Assembly (NCBI RefSeq): GCF_017979475.1
Contig: NZ_JAERIT010000009.1
Location: 1 to 62,103, forward strand
Source: Helicobacter pullorum NCTC 12824
GTDB taxonomy: Bacteria; Campylobacterota; Campylobacteria; Campylobacterales; Helicobacteraceae
Reading direction: 5' to 3'
Length of the DNA: 62,103 nucleotides
Shown piece after piece: positions 1 through 6,417 of this stretch; the stretch's first letter is position 1; the number at the start of each line of letters is the position of its first letter. The position numbers were made by a program, and so were the translations under genes. The notes under the pieces are model-generated. The model ran no database searches, was not told the origin of the DNA, and was given only the letters and a program-made list of their open reading frames with translations.

Positions 1-470
1 TAAGAAGTAGCACAATGAGGAATCTCAAATGGGAATACCTAGATGAAAAAGAAAAACTTTTAAGAATCCCAGCAAGTGTTATGAAAGCCAAAGAAGAATT
101 TCTTGTGCCACTAAGTCAAAGTGTGCTAGATAAAATCCTATCTATTAAAGACTTTGCCTATCCAAGCCCTTATATGTTTCCAAGCGAGATTAGCAAAAAT
201 AAATCCATAGCAGAAAACACTTTAAATTATGCCATTAAACGCTTAGGTTTTGGAGAATTAATGGTATATCACGGATTTAGAAGTAGTGCTTCAACCTTTC
301 TTTACGAGAATAAGAATAAGCACAAGCAAGACTCTGAAGTGATAGAGCTTTGCCTTGACCATAGAGAGAGAAACAAAGTAAAAGCAGTTTATAATAGAAG
401 CCTGAGGTTAGAGGATAGGCGAATCTTAATGCAATGGTGGAGTGATTTTATAGAAGAGTTGAAGAGGTAG
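1..470 (+). CDS. tyrosine recombinase (phage integrase), C-terminal part, cut by window edge
   Basis: The reading frame is open from the first bases, so the true start lies left of the window. Counting from the first Met (position 15), the catalytic core is visible: HGFR at residues 86-89 (H-x-x-R box), a second His at 116 (LDHRERN) and the nucleophile Tyr126 (AVYNRS). The Arg encoded at positions 3-5 (RSSTMRNLKW) fits the first catalytic Arg. This arrangement is that of P4-type prophage integrases, which insert and excise phage DNA at att sites. The gene converges on the minus-strand late module with a 23-base overlap. It marks the left side of the prophage; attL must be further left. Confidence 0.9.
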   Translation, partial: RSSTMRNLKWEYLDEKEKLLRIPASVMKAKEEFLVPLSQSVLDKILSIKDFAYPSPYMFPSEISKNKSIAENTLNYAIKRLGFGELMVYHGFRSSASTFLYENKNKHKQDSEVIELCLDHRERNKVKAVYNRSLRLEDRRILMQWWSDFIEELKR

Positions 471-1119
471 AATTAAAGTATTTATTCACAATCTTATTAG
501 GTCGCCAATTATGGCTACCTGCTAAATGGGCATTATAGGTGCTACCTCCAGCGAGATTTTCATAAGCATTATTAATAGAATTTAATAATGTAGTATCACT
601 TACACCATTGTATCCATATGCCATTCCATTAGCATCAATAATCCCTGTTGGATTAAACATATCCCCTCCAGCCAAAACTTCACTCCTGCATACCCCTCCA
701 GCTAGCCATTCTCCTTTTTCGATGATATTAAAAGCATTGTAGGAATAATATGTTGTGATTTGGTATCTCATCATCTCTTCTGCTTTTGCTAACATATCCC
801 CTATTGTATAGGCTTGATACATTAATAAAGCAAATGTAAGAGCAAGTGAAGTCCCCAATGTAAAAGGCGATAGTATTACTCCAAGAGCCATACCAGCACC
901 ATAAATCATTGTCTTAAAATCAAATTCAATAATTCCCATTCCAAGAGTATATAAGCCCTCTCCTATTTTATCAAATAGGCTTGTGCCTGTGATTTTAGAT
1001 AAACCCTTAAAAGCCTCTCTAACAGCCTTTACACCCCAGCTTGATACTTCCTTTACTGCGTCTTTGATAGGGTCAAAGACAGAGTCAAACAAATCATCTA
1101 TAAAGCTACCACCACCCAT
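448..1119 (-). CDS. phage membrane-interacting virion protein, last gene of the late operon
   Basis: A 223-residue protein of unknown family. Residues about 65-110 form a glycine- and alanine-rich hydrophobic stretch that could cross or insert into a membrane. The C-terminal half carries repeated LAGG/LAGS tetrapeptides (EWLAGG, VLAGG, NLAGG, HLAGS) in a Gly/Asn/Ser-rich context. It is the most distal late gene, next to the integrase, and lies 3 bases after a GNAT-like gene. Position and composition suggest a minor structural or entry protein, but no function can be assigned. A host-modifying moron is an alternative. Confidence 0.6.
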   Translation of the reverse strand: MGGGSFIDDLFDSVFDPIKDAVKEVSSWGVKAVREAFKGLSKITGTSLFDKIGEGLYTLGMGIIEFDFKTMIYGAGMALGVILSPFTLGTSLALTFALLMYQAYTIGDMLAKAEEMMRYQITTYYSYNAFNIIEKGEWLAGGVCRSEVLAGGDMFNPTGIIDANGMAYGYNGVSDTTLLNSINNAYENLAGGSTYNAHLAGSHNWRPNKIVNKYFNSTSSTLL

Positions 1120-1122
1120 TTG

Positions 1123-1539
1123 CTACCTCTTAAAATAAAAATTATAATTATTGCTACCTAAAGTCGCTCTAATATGTCCTCTTAGATTTTCTTGTATGGA
1201 TTCTTTGGGTAAATGTGTTTTTATTTTCATTCCCCTCAAAAATCCCCTTATCACACCAAAAGCCAATTTTACATTTGCCCTATTTCTATGATTAGGTTCA
1301 ATGTATCCATAAGTTATAAATCCGAGTTTCTTTTTTTCGCTCCTAGCTAAAGCCAAAAATCCCACAATCTTTCCTCCAAACTCTAATACCCTAACCAAAC
1401 TAACTCCATAATCAATTCCCTTAATATGCCTTTTTAATTCCCCTCCGATTCCTTTTTGATTTAAAATAGGCTTGAGAATATTAACTATGGATTGTATATC
1501 TTTAAAAGTCGCAATCCTAGCCTTATATGCTAGTTCCAT
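1123..1539 (-). CDS. GNAT-like acyltransferase-fold phage protein
   Basis: The frame is open up to 1698, but I place the start at the internal ATG at 1539 (MELAYKARIATF), giving 139 residues and only a 17-base overlap with the upstream gene; the longer version would be a hydrophobic read-through of that gene's other frame. The pattern VLEFGGKIVGFLALAR, then ITYGYIEPNHRNRA and a helix, resembles the beta4-beta5/CoA-loop region of GNAT N-acetyltransferases, although a canonical Q/R-x-x-G-x-G/A loop is not clear. Substrate unknown. It belongs to the distal late operon and could be a virion component or a modifying enzyme. Confidence 0.5.
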   Translation of the reverse strand: MELAYKARIATFKDIQSIVNILKPILNQKGIGGELKRHIKGIDYGVSLVRVLEFGGKIVGFLALARSEKKKLGFITYGYIEPNHRNRANVKLAFGVIRGFLRGMKIKTHLPKESIQENLRGHIRATLGSNNYNFYFKR

Positions 1540-2125
1540 TGCTACCACCACTAAGAAGTGTATTAATAGTATTGAAATATCCCTCATAGAGATTTTCAGA
1601 AACAGCAGTATTATTAGAAAGTGCCATACCAATGATATTGGAGTAAAACTCACCACTTTTAATAAGCCTATTATCCTTTGTCGCTTGTTGCATTTCATTG
1701 ATTTGTGAGAGTTGAAATTTCATTGATTGTTCTGCTTGTGTAGCAGAATAAGCAAATTGCATAGCGGTTTGCAAAGCTCCCAAATAAACATTAGCATACA
1801 AAGATTCTGTAATTCTATTGTTGTCAAATTCCTCCCTAACAATAGGTTGAATAGTTTTCATTATAGATTGTAAATTTTTATTTCCCTCCTCAATAATATT
1901 TTTTACAATAAGCTCTACATTGTTTTGGTCATATTTAATAGAATCATCTGGCGTTACAATTAATTCTTTTATTTCTTTAATTGCTTCTTGTGTTGTTTTG
2001 TCTAGTTCTTGCTTATAGGTTTCTATATCAATGGTATTTAAAACTCCAATAATTTCATTAATTTTATTATTTTGAGTCGCATCATAAGAACCCCATACTC
2101 CACCTTGTATTGCTTCAATAGCCAT
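1523..2125 (-). CDS. phage late protein, helical, unknown
   Basis: A 200-residue protein without recognised domain. It is predominantly helical: charged helices at residues 20-110, then a Gln/Ala-rich helix (ALQTAMQFAYSATQAEQSMKF) and a Ser/Gly/Asn-rich tail. It starts one base after the stop of the neighbouring 66-residue gene and overlaps the next gene by 17 bases, so it is translated as part of the late operon. A minor structural or tail-tip protein is plausible by position only. Confidence 0.6.
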   Translation of the reverse strand: MAIEAIQGGVWGSYDATQNNKINEIIGVLNTIDIETYKQELDKTTQEAIKEIKELIVTPDDSIKYDQNNVELIVKNIIEEGNKNLQSIMKTIQPIVREEFDNNRITESLYANVYLGALQTAMQFAYSATQAEQSMKFQLSQINEMQQATKDNRLIKSGEFYSNIIGMALSNNTAVSENLYEGYFNTINTLLSGGSNGTSI

Positions 2126-2126
2126 T

Positions 2127-2327
2127 TTACACTCCTTTTAATTGATTAATTTCTTCTTGCAAATCTTGATTTTGACTTTTTAATAGCTCTATTTCTTGCC
2201 TTAAAGCATTGATTTGCTCTTGTAATTCAAGCCTTATATTTTCCCCAAAGGCTTGATTGTTGTTACCACTTTGCTTTACTCTACCTAGCCCTACTCCAAG
2301 CGGTAGATTATTTAATTGTAATCTCAT
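2127..2327 (-). CDS. small coiled-coil phage protein
   Basis: 66 residues: an N-terminal segment rich in Leu/Asn/Gly followed by a clear heptad coiled coil from residue 33 to the end (LQEQINALRQEIELLKSQNQ). The start overlaps the 3' end of the lipoprotein gene by 20 bases. The design (short head plus coiled-coil tail) suggests a trimerising or scaffold-type small virion protein, but this is inference from composition. Confidence 0.55.
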   Translation of the reverse strand: MRLQLNNLPLGVGLGRVKQSGNNNQAFGENIRLELQEQINALRQEIELLKSQNQDLQEEINQLKGV

Positions 2328-2724
2328 TATTTACTCCTATACAATCTTTCAATGTCCTCTCCACTTCCAAAAAATAAATCCCCAAAGCTTTGTGTGATTC
2401 AAAGCTACCATTTTCTTTTGGTTTTTTGGGTATTTCTAAATTGCATTTTATGGGGATTAGAATCTCTTTAGTTTGCACTTGCACACTAGAAGCACAAGCA
2501 CTGAAAATCAAGCTTAAAGAAATTAAGTAAGTTTTTTGTAGAATCTTTTTGAGGTTTGCTCCAAAGAGGCGGCAACCTCTTTGGAAGTAATTTATAACCT
2601 CGAAAGCGAGGTGAGTTAAATGCACTACCAAACTGCAGTGATAATTATACTCCTTTGTCTCTTTATAGTCAAGGCGTATTAATTTTAGGGGCTTTTTGCC
2701 CCACACTGCAAAGCCTCTTTTCAT
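2308..2724 (-). CDS. o-spanin-like outer-membrane lipoprotein with odd N-terminal extension
   Basis: The C-terminal 75 residues look like a small lysis lipoprotein (Rz1-like): hydrophobic signal (TYLISLSLIFSAC) ending in a lipobox Cys, then a short periplasmic part with IPKKPK. It follows an i-spanin candidate, so the two would link inner and outer membranes for the last lysis step. About 60 residues precede the signal, and this part is antisense to the small hydrophobic peptide locus at 2620-2682. The MKR start has a good Shine-Dalgarno (aaaggaga). No ATG, GTG or TTG lies directly before the signal peptide, so the 5' end may have been disturbed by insertion of the peptide locus; the product may be impaired. 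Confidence 0.5.
   Translation of the reverse strand: MKRGFAVWGKKPLKLIRLDYKETKEYNYHCSLVVHLTHLAFEVINYFQRGCRLFGANLKKILQKTYLISLSLIFSACASSVQVQTKEILIPIKCNLEIPKKPKENGSFESHKALGIYFLEVERTLKDCIGVNNEITIK
2539..2615 (+). promoter_or_regulatory. promoter and structured leader of toxin-like locus A
   Basis: The segment reads ttttttg-TAGAAT (2539-2544), a -10-like box after a T tract, then a stem-loop with 9-bp arms ccaaagagg (2561-2569) and cctctttgg (2576-2584). A second hairpin acctcg-aaag-cgaggt (2597-2612) includes the purine-rich Shine-Dalgarno of the peptide at 2620, so the ribosome site would be masked. Locus B (19342-19428) has the same TAGAAT box and the same 9-bp arms. Confidence 0.55.
2620..2682 (+). 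CDS. 20-residue hydrophobic peptide, type I toxin candidate A
   Basis: An ATG after a Shine-Dalgarno-like gaggtgag opens a 20-codon frame: a polar start (MHYQ), a membrane-spanning core (VIIILLCLF) and a basic/aromatic end (VKAY). Size, hydrophobicity and ending resemble small membrane toxins of the Ibs kind. It lies on the plus strand opposite the late operon, inside the 5' part of the lipoprotein gene. A minus-strand promoter within the ORF would make an antisense RNA across its start. A related peptide (RIIILLCII core) is at 19432. It is too short for automatic gene callers; expression and toxicity are untested inference. Confidence 0.5.
   Translation: MHYQTAVIIILLCLFIVKAY
2644..2672 (-). 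promoter_or_regulatory. antisense-RNA promoter inside toxin-like ORF A
   Basis: Read on the minus strand: TTGACT (2672-2667), exactly 17 bases, then TATAAT (2649-2644), a near-consensus sigma70 promoter. Transcription would begin around 2637 and run left across the peptide's start codon, Shine-Dalgarno and 5' hairpins, as expected of a type I antitoxin RNA. The corresponding place in locus B also holds a promoter with a 17-base spacer. Confidence 0.6.
2688..2702 (+). terminator. stem-loop after toxin-like ORF A
   Basis: ggggc-ttttt-gcccc forms a GC-rich 5-bp stem just after the peptide stop codon. It could end a transcript of about 150 bases starting near 2551. No U-run follows, so termination is uncertain. 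Confidence 0.35.
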
Positions 2725-2834
2725 TCTATCTCCTTTGTTTAGATTTTAAGTTTCCATTGCCTTTAAAGTTTCCATACTCCACTAAATTCTAGCACACTCC
2801 AAATTCTAGCAGTTGCGTATCTGCTTTAGCAGTT

Positions 2835-2894
2835 TTGAAGGCTTTTAGGGGTAAGAGTTACCTAAGGGTAATGACTGCCTCTAAAAGCCTTCAA
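2835..2894. repeat. long inverted repeat between spanin genes
   Basis: The arms at 2835-2848 and 2881-2894 are perfect 14-base inverted repeats and extend inward with one mismatch; the loop contains a further short pairing (ttacc/ggtaa). Nearby, aaattctagca occurs twice (2784-2794, 2801-2811). The 200-base stretch 2725-2926 has no convincing gene. It may be a terminator, an RNA processing site or a leftover of an inserted element. Confidence 0.55.
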
Positions 2895-2926
2895 TCTACT
2901 AAATGAGACTACCAAATGCGAATTTT

Positions 2927-3238
2927 TCATCTCCCCATCTCCTTAAAAAGTTTCTTATAACCCATAAGTTCTGATTCACAACTAGAATCTTTGAGCTTGA
3001 TTTCCTTAATTACTTCTATTTCCTTTGGTGGCTTGCTTGCCTTTACCTCCAAAGCTTTAATCGCCAAATTTTGTTTGTCAATCGCCTCTTGTAGAGCCAC
3101 CACATTTGCCTTGCTTAATTGCAAATCCTTTTTTAGCCCTGCAATTTCCTCTTTTGCTCCCACATAAAGCCAAAAGATAAATCCCAAAGAAACAACCAAA
3201 ACCAAACACACTCCACCCAAAATGCTTTTAATATCCAT
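2927..3238 (-). CDS. i-spanin-like (Rz-like) inner-membrane coiled-coil protein
   Basis: 103 residues with one N-terminal transmembrane segment (about residues 6-27, SILGGVCLVLVVSLGFIFWLYV) and a long periplasmic coiled coil (residues 30-65) followed by a Lys/Glu/Pro-rich region. This is the topology of phage i-spanins, which act with an outer-membrane lipoprotein to fuse the two membranes during lysis. The partner candidate is the next gene (2308-2724), and endolysin and holin genes lie just upstream in the same operon. Assignment rests on topology and context. Confidence 0.6.
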   Translation of the reverse strand: MDIKSILGGVCLVLVVSLGFIFWLYVGAKEEIAGLKKDLQLSKANVVALQEAIDKQNLAIKALEVKASKPPKEIEVIKEIKLKDSSCESELMGYKKLFKEMGR

Positions 3239-3255
3239 TGTATCCCTCTAACTCC

Positions 3256-3744
3256 TTAATCCCAAAAAATCTTATAAACAACTCTTCCTACAAAATCAGG
3301 ATTCAACACTTCACCATAATTAGCATAAGGATTGATAGGCATTAACTTAAAATTATTTCTTCCTCCTTTGGGAGTGTAGTTATAAGATGAATTGAGAGTA
3401 AAACCTTTTTTTAACATAGCAGGATAAACAACCTCTTTGATACTTAGCACATTTGCAATTCCCCAAGTTTGACCAGGGAGATAGTATCCTCCACTCTTTT
3501 CCTCTACACTTGTTTCATAAAGATAAAGCCCACATCTATCCTGTGTATTCTCACTCAAAGTTAAATTTATATCAATCCAATAATTTACTCCAATATCTAA
3601 GACTTTATAATGCCCTTTCCCATTTTTATCTGAAATCCCCCAATTAGCTGTCATAGAATTTGTTACCTCATTGACAATCTCCAAGAAATTATTATAATAT
3701 TTTCCATTAGAGGCTACTGCCCCTCCACTTCCTACTATAAACAT
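3256..3744 (-). CDS. phage late protein of a small paralogous family, next to a poly-G tract
   Basis: 162 residues, no known domain; rich in Tyr, Asn and Gly, with predicted beta strands. Start (MFIVGSGG) and end (VVYKIFWD) recall the neighbouring 134-residue protein and the gene at 19550, so I treat them as a loose family. On the coding strand a run of 13 G lies just before the ATG. A leader ORF (ATG at 3780, Shine-Dalgarno aggaga) runs through the tract and stops at TAA three bases before this ATG only with the present tract length. The tract could therefore tune translation by coupling or act as the Shine-Dalgarno itself. Confidence 0.6.
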   Translation of the reverse strand: MFIVGSGGAVASNGKYYNNFLEIVNEVTNSMTANWGISDKNGKGHYKVLDIGVNYWIDINLTLSENTQDRCGLYLYETSVEEKSGGYYLPGQTWGIANVLSIKEVVYPAMLKKGFTLNSSYNYTPKGGRNNFKLMPINPYANYGEVLNPDFVGRVVYKIFWD

Positions 3745-3751
3745 CTTTTAG

Positions 3752-3764
3752 CCCCCCCCCCCCC
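3752..3764. repeat. homopolymer tract, 13 C on plus strand (G on coding strand)
   Basis: Thirteen consecutive C directly upstream of the coding start at 3744. Tracts of this length slip during replication in Campylobacterota. None of the three possible frames of the upstream leader ORF is open into the downstream gene, so simple in-frame switching is excluded; an effect on leader-peptide termination or ribosome binding is possible. Confidence 0.85.
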
Positions 3765-3789
3765 TACACAGCATAAACATTTTATCTCC

Positions 3790-4194
3790 TTAGTTATAAT
3801 ATACTTCGACACTTGCCTTATGGAAGCTATCATACCAACCACTACTAGCATTTGCACTTCCATTGTTATAGTTATGAAAAATAATCCCCACTGCATTTAC
3901 TCTAGCTTTAAAGCTCTTTTTAGTTACCTCTCCTTTTGCTCTATATCTTGCATATCCAGTTAGCTGCACTTGAGCAATTCCGCCTCGCAAGAAACTCGCT
4001 TCACTCCTTGTTTTCCAAGTATGTCCCTTAATGCAAGTATTAGTTACCACAAAGGCACATTCTTTGCCCACACAGCTTGTCGGCAAATTTTGTGGTGTTT
4101 CACTACAATTTGGAAAATTCAAAACCACCTTATTGCTATATTCCATTTTACTCCCATTAACATCTATTTGTATGGTAGGACTTCCAAAAAACAT
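3790..4194 (-). CDS. phage late protein, paralogue of the phase-variable gene at 19550
   Basis: 134 residues. The N-terminus (IQIDVNGSKMEYSNKVVL) aligns with the 19550 gene (YIVDVGGGGIREYANKLTL), and both end in EVYYN. At the place where the other copy carries a poly-G tract this one reads DVNGSK, so it is locked in frame. The middle has four Cys (NCSET, SCVGKEC, TCIKG) that could form disulphides outside the cytoplasm. Function unknown; a beta-rich decoration or receptor-related protein is a guess. Confidence 0.6.
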   Translation of the reverse strand: MFFGSPTIQIDVNGSKMEYSNKVVLNFPNCSETPQNLPTSCVGKECAFVVTNTCIKGHTWKTRSEASFLRGGIAQVQLTGYARYRAKGEVTKKSFKARVNAVGIIFHNYNNGSANASSGWYDSFHKASVEVYYN

Positions 4195-4227
4195 TTCACA
4201 CTCCTAGTTTTATAAATATTTATCATT

Positions 4228-4617
4228 TCATTTATACTCCCACCTTGCTTTTTTACCCCTTGTATCCAAATGCACAAATCCTGCATACTCATCATTCGGA
4301 TTATTTTTAACTGCTATTCCTAAAGGTAAATCACCATATTTCTTTAATATATGATGATAGACTACTTTTGTTGGCACTTTTGGGATAACAAAATCAGCAG
4401 CACTCCCTATTGTGTGTTGTGATCTTGGAGAACCACCTACTTTAGCATTGTGGTCTTTGCAACGATGCCCACTATTTATTTGTGGGTGAGTGCCAAAAAA
4501 TTCCTCAATCTCACAAAGCAAATCTACTAACTCATCGCTAGGCACATCGGGCGGTAATTCGCATTTGCCACATTTGCATTTGAATTCATCTTCTTTAAAA
4601 TATTTGTTAGGCTTCAT
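4228..4617 (-). CDS. endolysin: M15 family zinc peptidase
   Basis: I start at the ATG at 4617 (MKPNKYFKEDEF, after Shine-Dalgarno aaggata) rather than 4656; this leaves an 11-base overlap with the upstream stop and a 129-residue protein. It matches the Peptidase_M15_3 family: SGHRC (His51), SQHTIGSAADF (zinc ligands His68 and Asp75) and GFVHLD (His116). Such enzymes cut peptide cross-links in peptidoglycan. A CKCGKC cluster near residues 14-19 is typical of this subfamily. With the holin and spanins nearby it forms the lysis cassette. Confidence 0.85.
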   Translation of the reverse strand: MKPNKYFKEDEFKCKCGKCELPPDVPSDELVDLLCEIEEFFGTHPQINSGHRCKDHNAKVGGSPRSQHTIGSAADFVIPKVPTKVVYHHILKKYGDLPLGIAVKNNPNDEYAGFVHLDTRGKKARWEYK

Positions 4618-5104
4618 TTTTATCCTTTTTAAATTTATCTTTGATTTTTTTAACAAAATCTTTATAGGTGCTATAAAATCTCACACACAAATACATAAAG
4701 CTTCTTCTAACCATACCCACACCCTCATTTTTAAGAGCTGTTCTAAAGGTTTTATCACACACTTTCCTTTTACTTATTTTGCCTTGTATATACAAATTTA
4801 AAAGATAATCGTGTAGAACATAGGCTCTGGTTGGAGAACCTATTGGACTAACTAAGCTTTGAAATAATTGTGGAATGCTTCCAAAATCAGTGTTAAATCC
4901 CTTAGGGATATTGATATAATAAGTCTTAGTGTATCTATTATCATATTCTTTAGCAATTCCATTGACTATTAATTCCCTCTCTATTGCCAAATCTTGTTTG
5001 AATTGATAGTTAAAATCCTCTATTAATTTGAAGTTTTTTCTACCCAAAAACACTACTTCCAAATAGGTTTTATCCAATGGCTTTCCATTTACATACTCAC
5101 ACAT
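4607..5104 (-). CDS. DUF1353 phage protein
   Basis: 165 residues with the DUF1353 signature: IPKGFNTDFGSIPQLFQSL followed by AYVLHDYLLN. The family is common next to phage lysis and tail genes, and its biochemical role is not established. The C-terminal 20 residues are a very basic tail (KKIKDKFKKDKNEA). The gene ends inside the endolysin start and begins at the stop of a small membrane-protein gene, so it is in the lysis operon. Confidence 0.75.
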   Translation of the reverse strand: MCEYVNGKPLDKTYLEVVFLGRKNFKLIEDFNYQFKQDLAIERELIVNGIAKEYDNRYTKTYYINIPKGFNTDFGSIPQLFQSLVSPIGSPTRAYVLHDYLLNLYIQGKISKRKVCDKTFRTALKNEGVGMVRRSFMYLCVRFYSTYKDFVKKIKDKFKKDKNEA

Positions 5105-5319
5105 TACTTCAACTCCTTTTCTATTGATTTATTAATATATCTCTCAATATCCTCTTGTCTTATTTGCTCTCTAAAGCCCTTTTGCTCATTGATACATTCT
5201 GCCAAAATAGCATTGCTCTCTTGTAACTCTTTTAAAAGCCTTATGTTATAGGCAAGGCTTAGGATTAAAGCCAAGATAATGATTACAATTTGCAGGTGTA
5301 AAAATGCCTTGAAGCTCAC
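5104..5319 (-). CDS. small membrane protein of lysis region
   Basis: 71 residues: one transmembrane helix (about 9-27, LQIVIIILALILSLAYNIRL) and a charged, coiled-coil-like C-terminal part. It overlaps the holin-like gene by 4 bases and touches the DUF1353 gene. The topology could be that of an antiholin or a second i-spanin-type protein; the sequence does not decide. Confidence 0.6.
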   Translation of the reverse strand: MSFKAFLHLQIVIIILALILSLAYNIRLLKELQESNAILAECINEQKGFREQIRQEDIERYINKSIEKELK

Positions 5320-5609
5320 TTGCCACCTCGCTTAAAGCTTAGAATCTCTTTAGCATAAGAAATAGCCTTTTCAATTCCCAAAAACCCAATGCAAGCACTA
5401 ATCCCTACCCTTGCTAGATAGGGTAAGTCTGTGGCACTAAGTATGGAGTAAGCCACCACGCACAAAAAGCTAGATAGAACAATCCGCTTGAGTGCGATTT
5501 TAAAGCATTTTCTAATATCCTCACTATTATCCAATGCCCCCATAAATCCTGCCAAAAGCCCCACTAAAGCAATGGGCAATAATTCTAAATAAGGGTTAAG
5601 AGATTCCAA
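5316..5609 (-). CDS. holin-like protein
   Basis: 97 residues with about three to four hydrophobic segments (residues 8-27, 43-60 and 66-80) and a charged C-terminus ending KRGGK. Size, topology and place directly upstream of endolysin and spanin genes fit a phage holin, which forms the inner-membrane lesion that triggers lysis. Family-level identification is by context. Confidence 0.6.
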   Translation of the reverse strand: MESLNPYLELLPIALVGLLAGFMGALDNSEDIRKCFKIALKRIVLSSFLCVVAYSILSATDLPYLARVGISACIGFLGIEKAISYAKEILSFKRGGK

Positions 5610-5793
5610 ATAACACCTCTATGAATCTAGCACTTGTTAGGGCGACACTCAAAATAATAAATAACCACAAAGCCTTATGGATACTCCAATAGTAGGGCTT
5701 CAAGTGCTTTGGAACATTGCAGTGGTATTTTCCTATCAAAAACCACTTAAACAAAAAGAAATAATATTTCATCTTAGATTTTACTCTTCCCAT
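5596..5793 (-). CDS. small membrane protein next to holin
   Basis: 65 residues, basic and aromatic N-terminus and one strong transmembrane segment near residues 42-60 (ALWLFIILSVALTSARF). It overlaps both neighbours (13-14 bases), typical of this operon. An internal Met at residue 8 is an alternative start. It may assist the holin; no family recognised. Confidence 0.5.
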   Translation of the reverse strand: MGRVKSKMKYYFFLFKWFLIGKYHCNVPKHLKPYYWSIHKALWLFIILSVALTSARFIEVLFGIS

Positions 5794-6416
5794 ACTACTG
5801 CCTCTACTTCCTCTTTTGTTTTTGCATTAACCACCTTATCTTTGAGGCTTCTAGCTTTAAAGGTAACTTGCTCTATAAATAAAGCCAGTGCGGTTGCAAA
5901 AGCAACAAATTCTTGCGGATTAAAAGTAGTGATTGTATTATCTTTGGCTATCCAAGAAATACTTTCGCTAGGGTTGAGTTGTGCTTGAGTAACTTTACCT
6001 AGTATCAAGGTTTGGTCATAAGTCTCGCATTGATAAACCTTATCTTGATGGCTAAACCCTTGTGAGATAACCTCTTGTTTTTTCTCATCGATTTGCAGAT
6101 TCTTAACTTCTTTGATATTCTCTAGGGGCTTATCTATTAGCTCATAAGTGATTTTATAGAGATTTTCTTTCTCCACATATTCTTTAATCTCTTTGACTTC
6201 TTGATACAAAGAAACTTCACTAGGCATTTGCCCTCGCTCAACCTTAGCAATACCCAGCTCTTTTAACTCCTCATTGCTTAACCTATCCAAAAATATCGTA
6301 TCCACTCCCTTAAACTCTTCTACCTCTCCATTTTCATTTTCTGCTTGAAAGCTTGTTTCTTTTAAATAAATATTGTTATAAAAGATTTCATTTTTTGCTA
6401 TATCATAAAACTCCAT
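5781..6416 (-). CDS. DUF4376-type tail-fibre accessory protein
   Basis: 211 residues. The C-terminal half (about 125-211) has the DUF4376 pattern found in tail-fibre assembly-like proteins: hydrophobic strand, YDQTLI, then WIAKDNTITTFNPQEFVAFATAL and an alpha-helical end. It lies directly after the tail-fibre gene (1-base gap), the usual place for fibre chaperones. Role inferred from family and position. Confidence 0.65.
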   Translation of the reverse strand: MEFYDIAKNEIFYNNIYLKETSFQAENENGEVEEFKGVDTIFLDRLSNEELKELGIAKVERGQMPSEVSLYQEVKEIKEYVEKENLYKITYELIDKPLENIKEVKNLQIDEKKQEVISQGFSHQDKVYQCETYDQTLILGKVTQAQLNPSESISWIAKDNTITTFNPQEFVAFATALALFIEQVTFKARSLKDKVVNAKTKEEVEAVVWEE

Positions 6417-6417
6417 T

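Noticed and set aside
1540-1698. N-terminal 53-codon extension of the GNAT-like gene, hydrophobic.
   Set aside because: It is the other frame of the upstream 200-residue gene; the internal ATG gives normal operon spacing.
2725-2926. A 22-codon minus-strand frame (MKNSHLVVSFSRLKAF) after the i-spanin gene as a gene.
   Set aside because: It runs through the arm of the long inverted repeat and has no protein-like features beyond chance.
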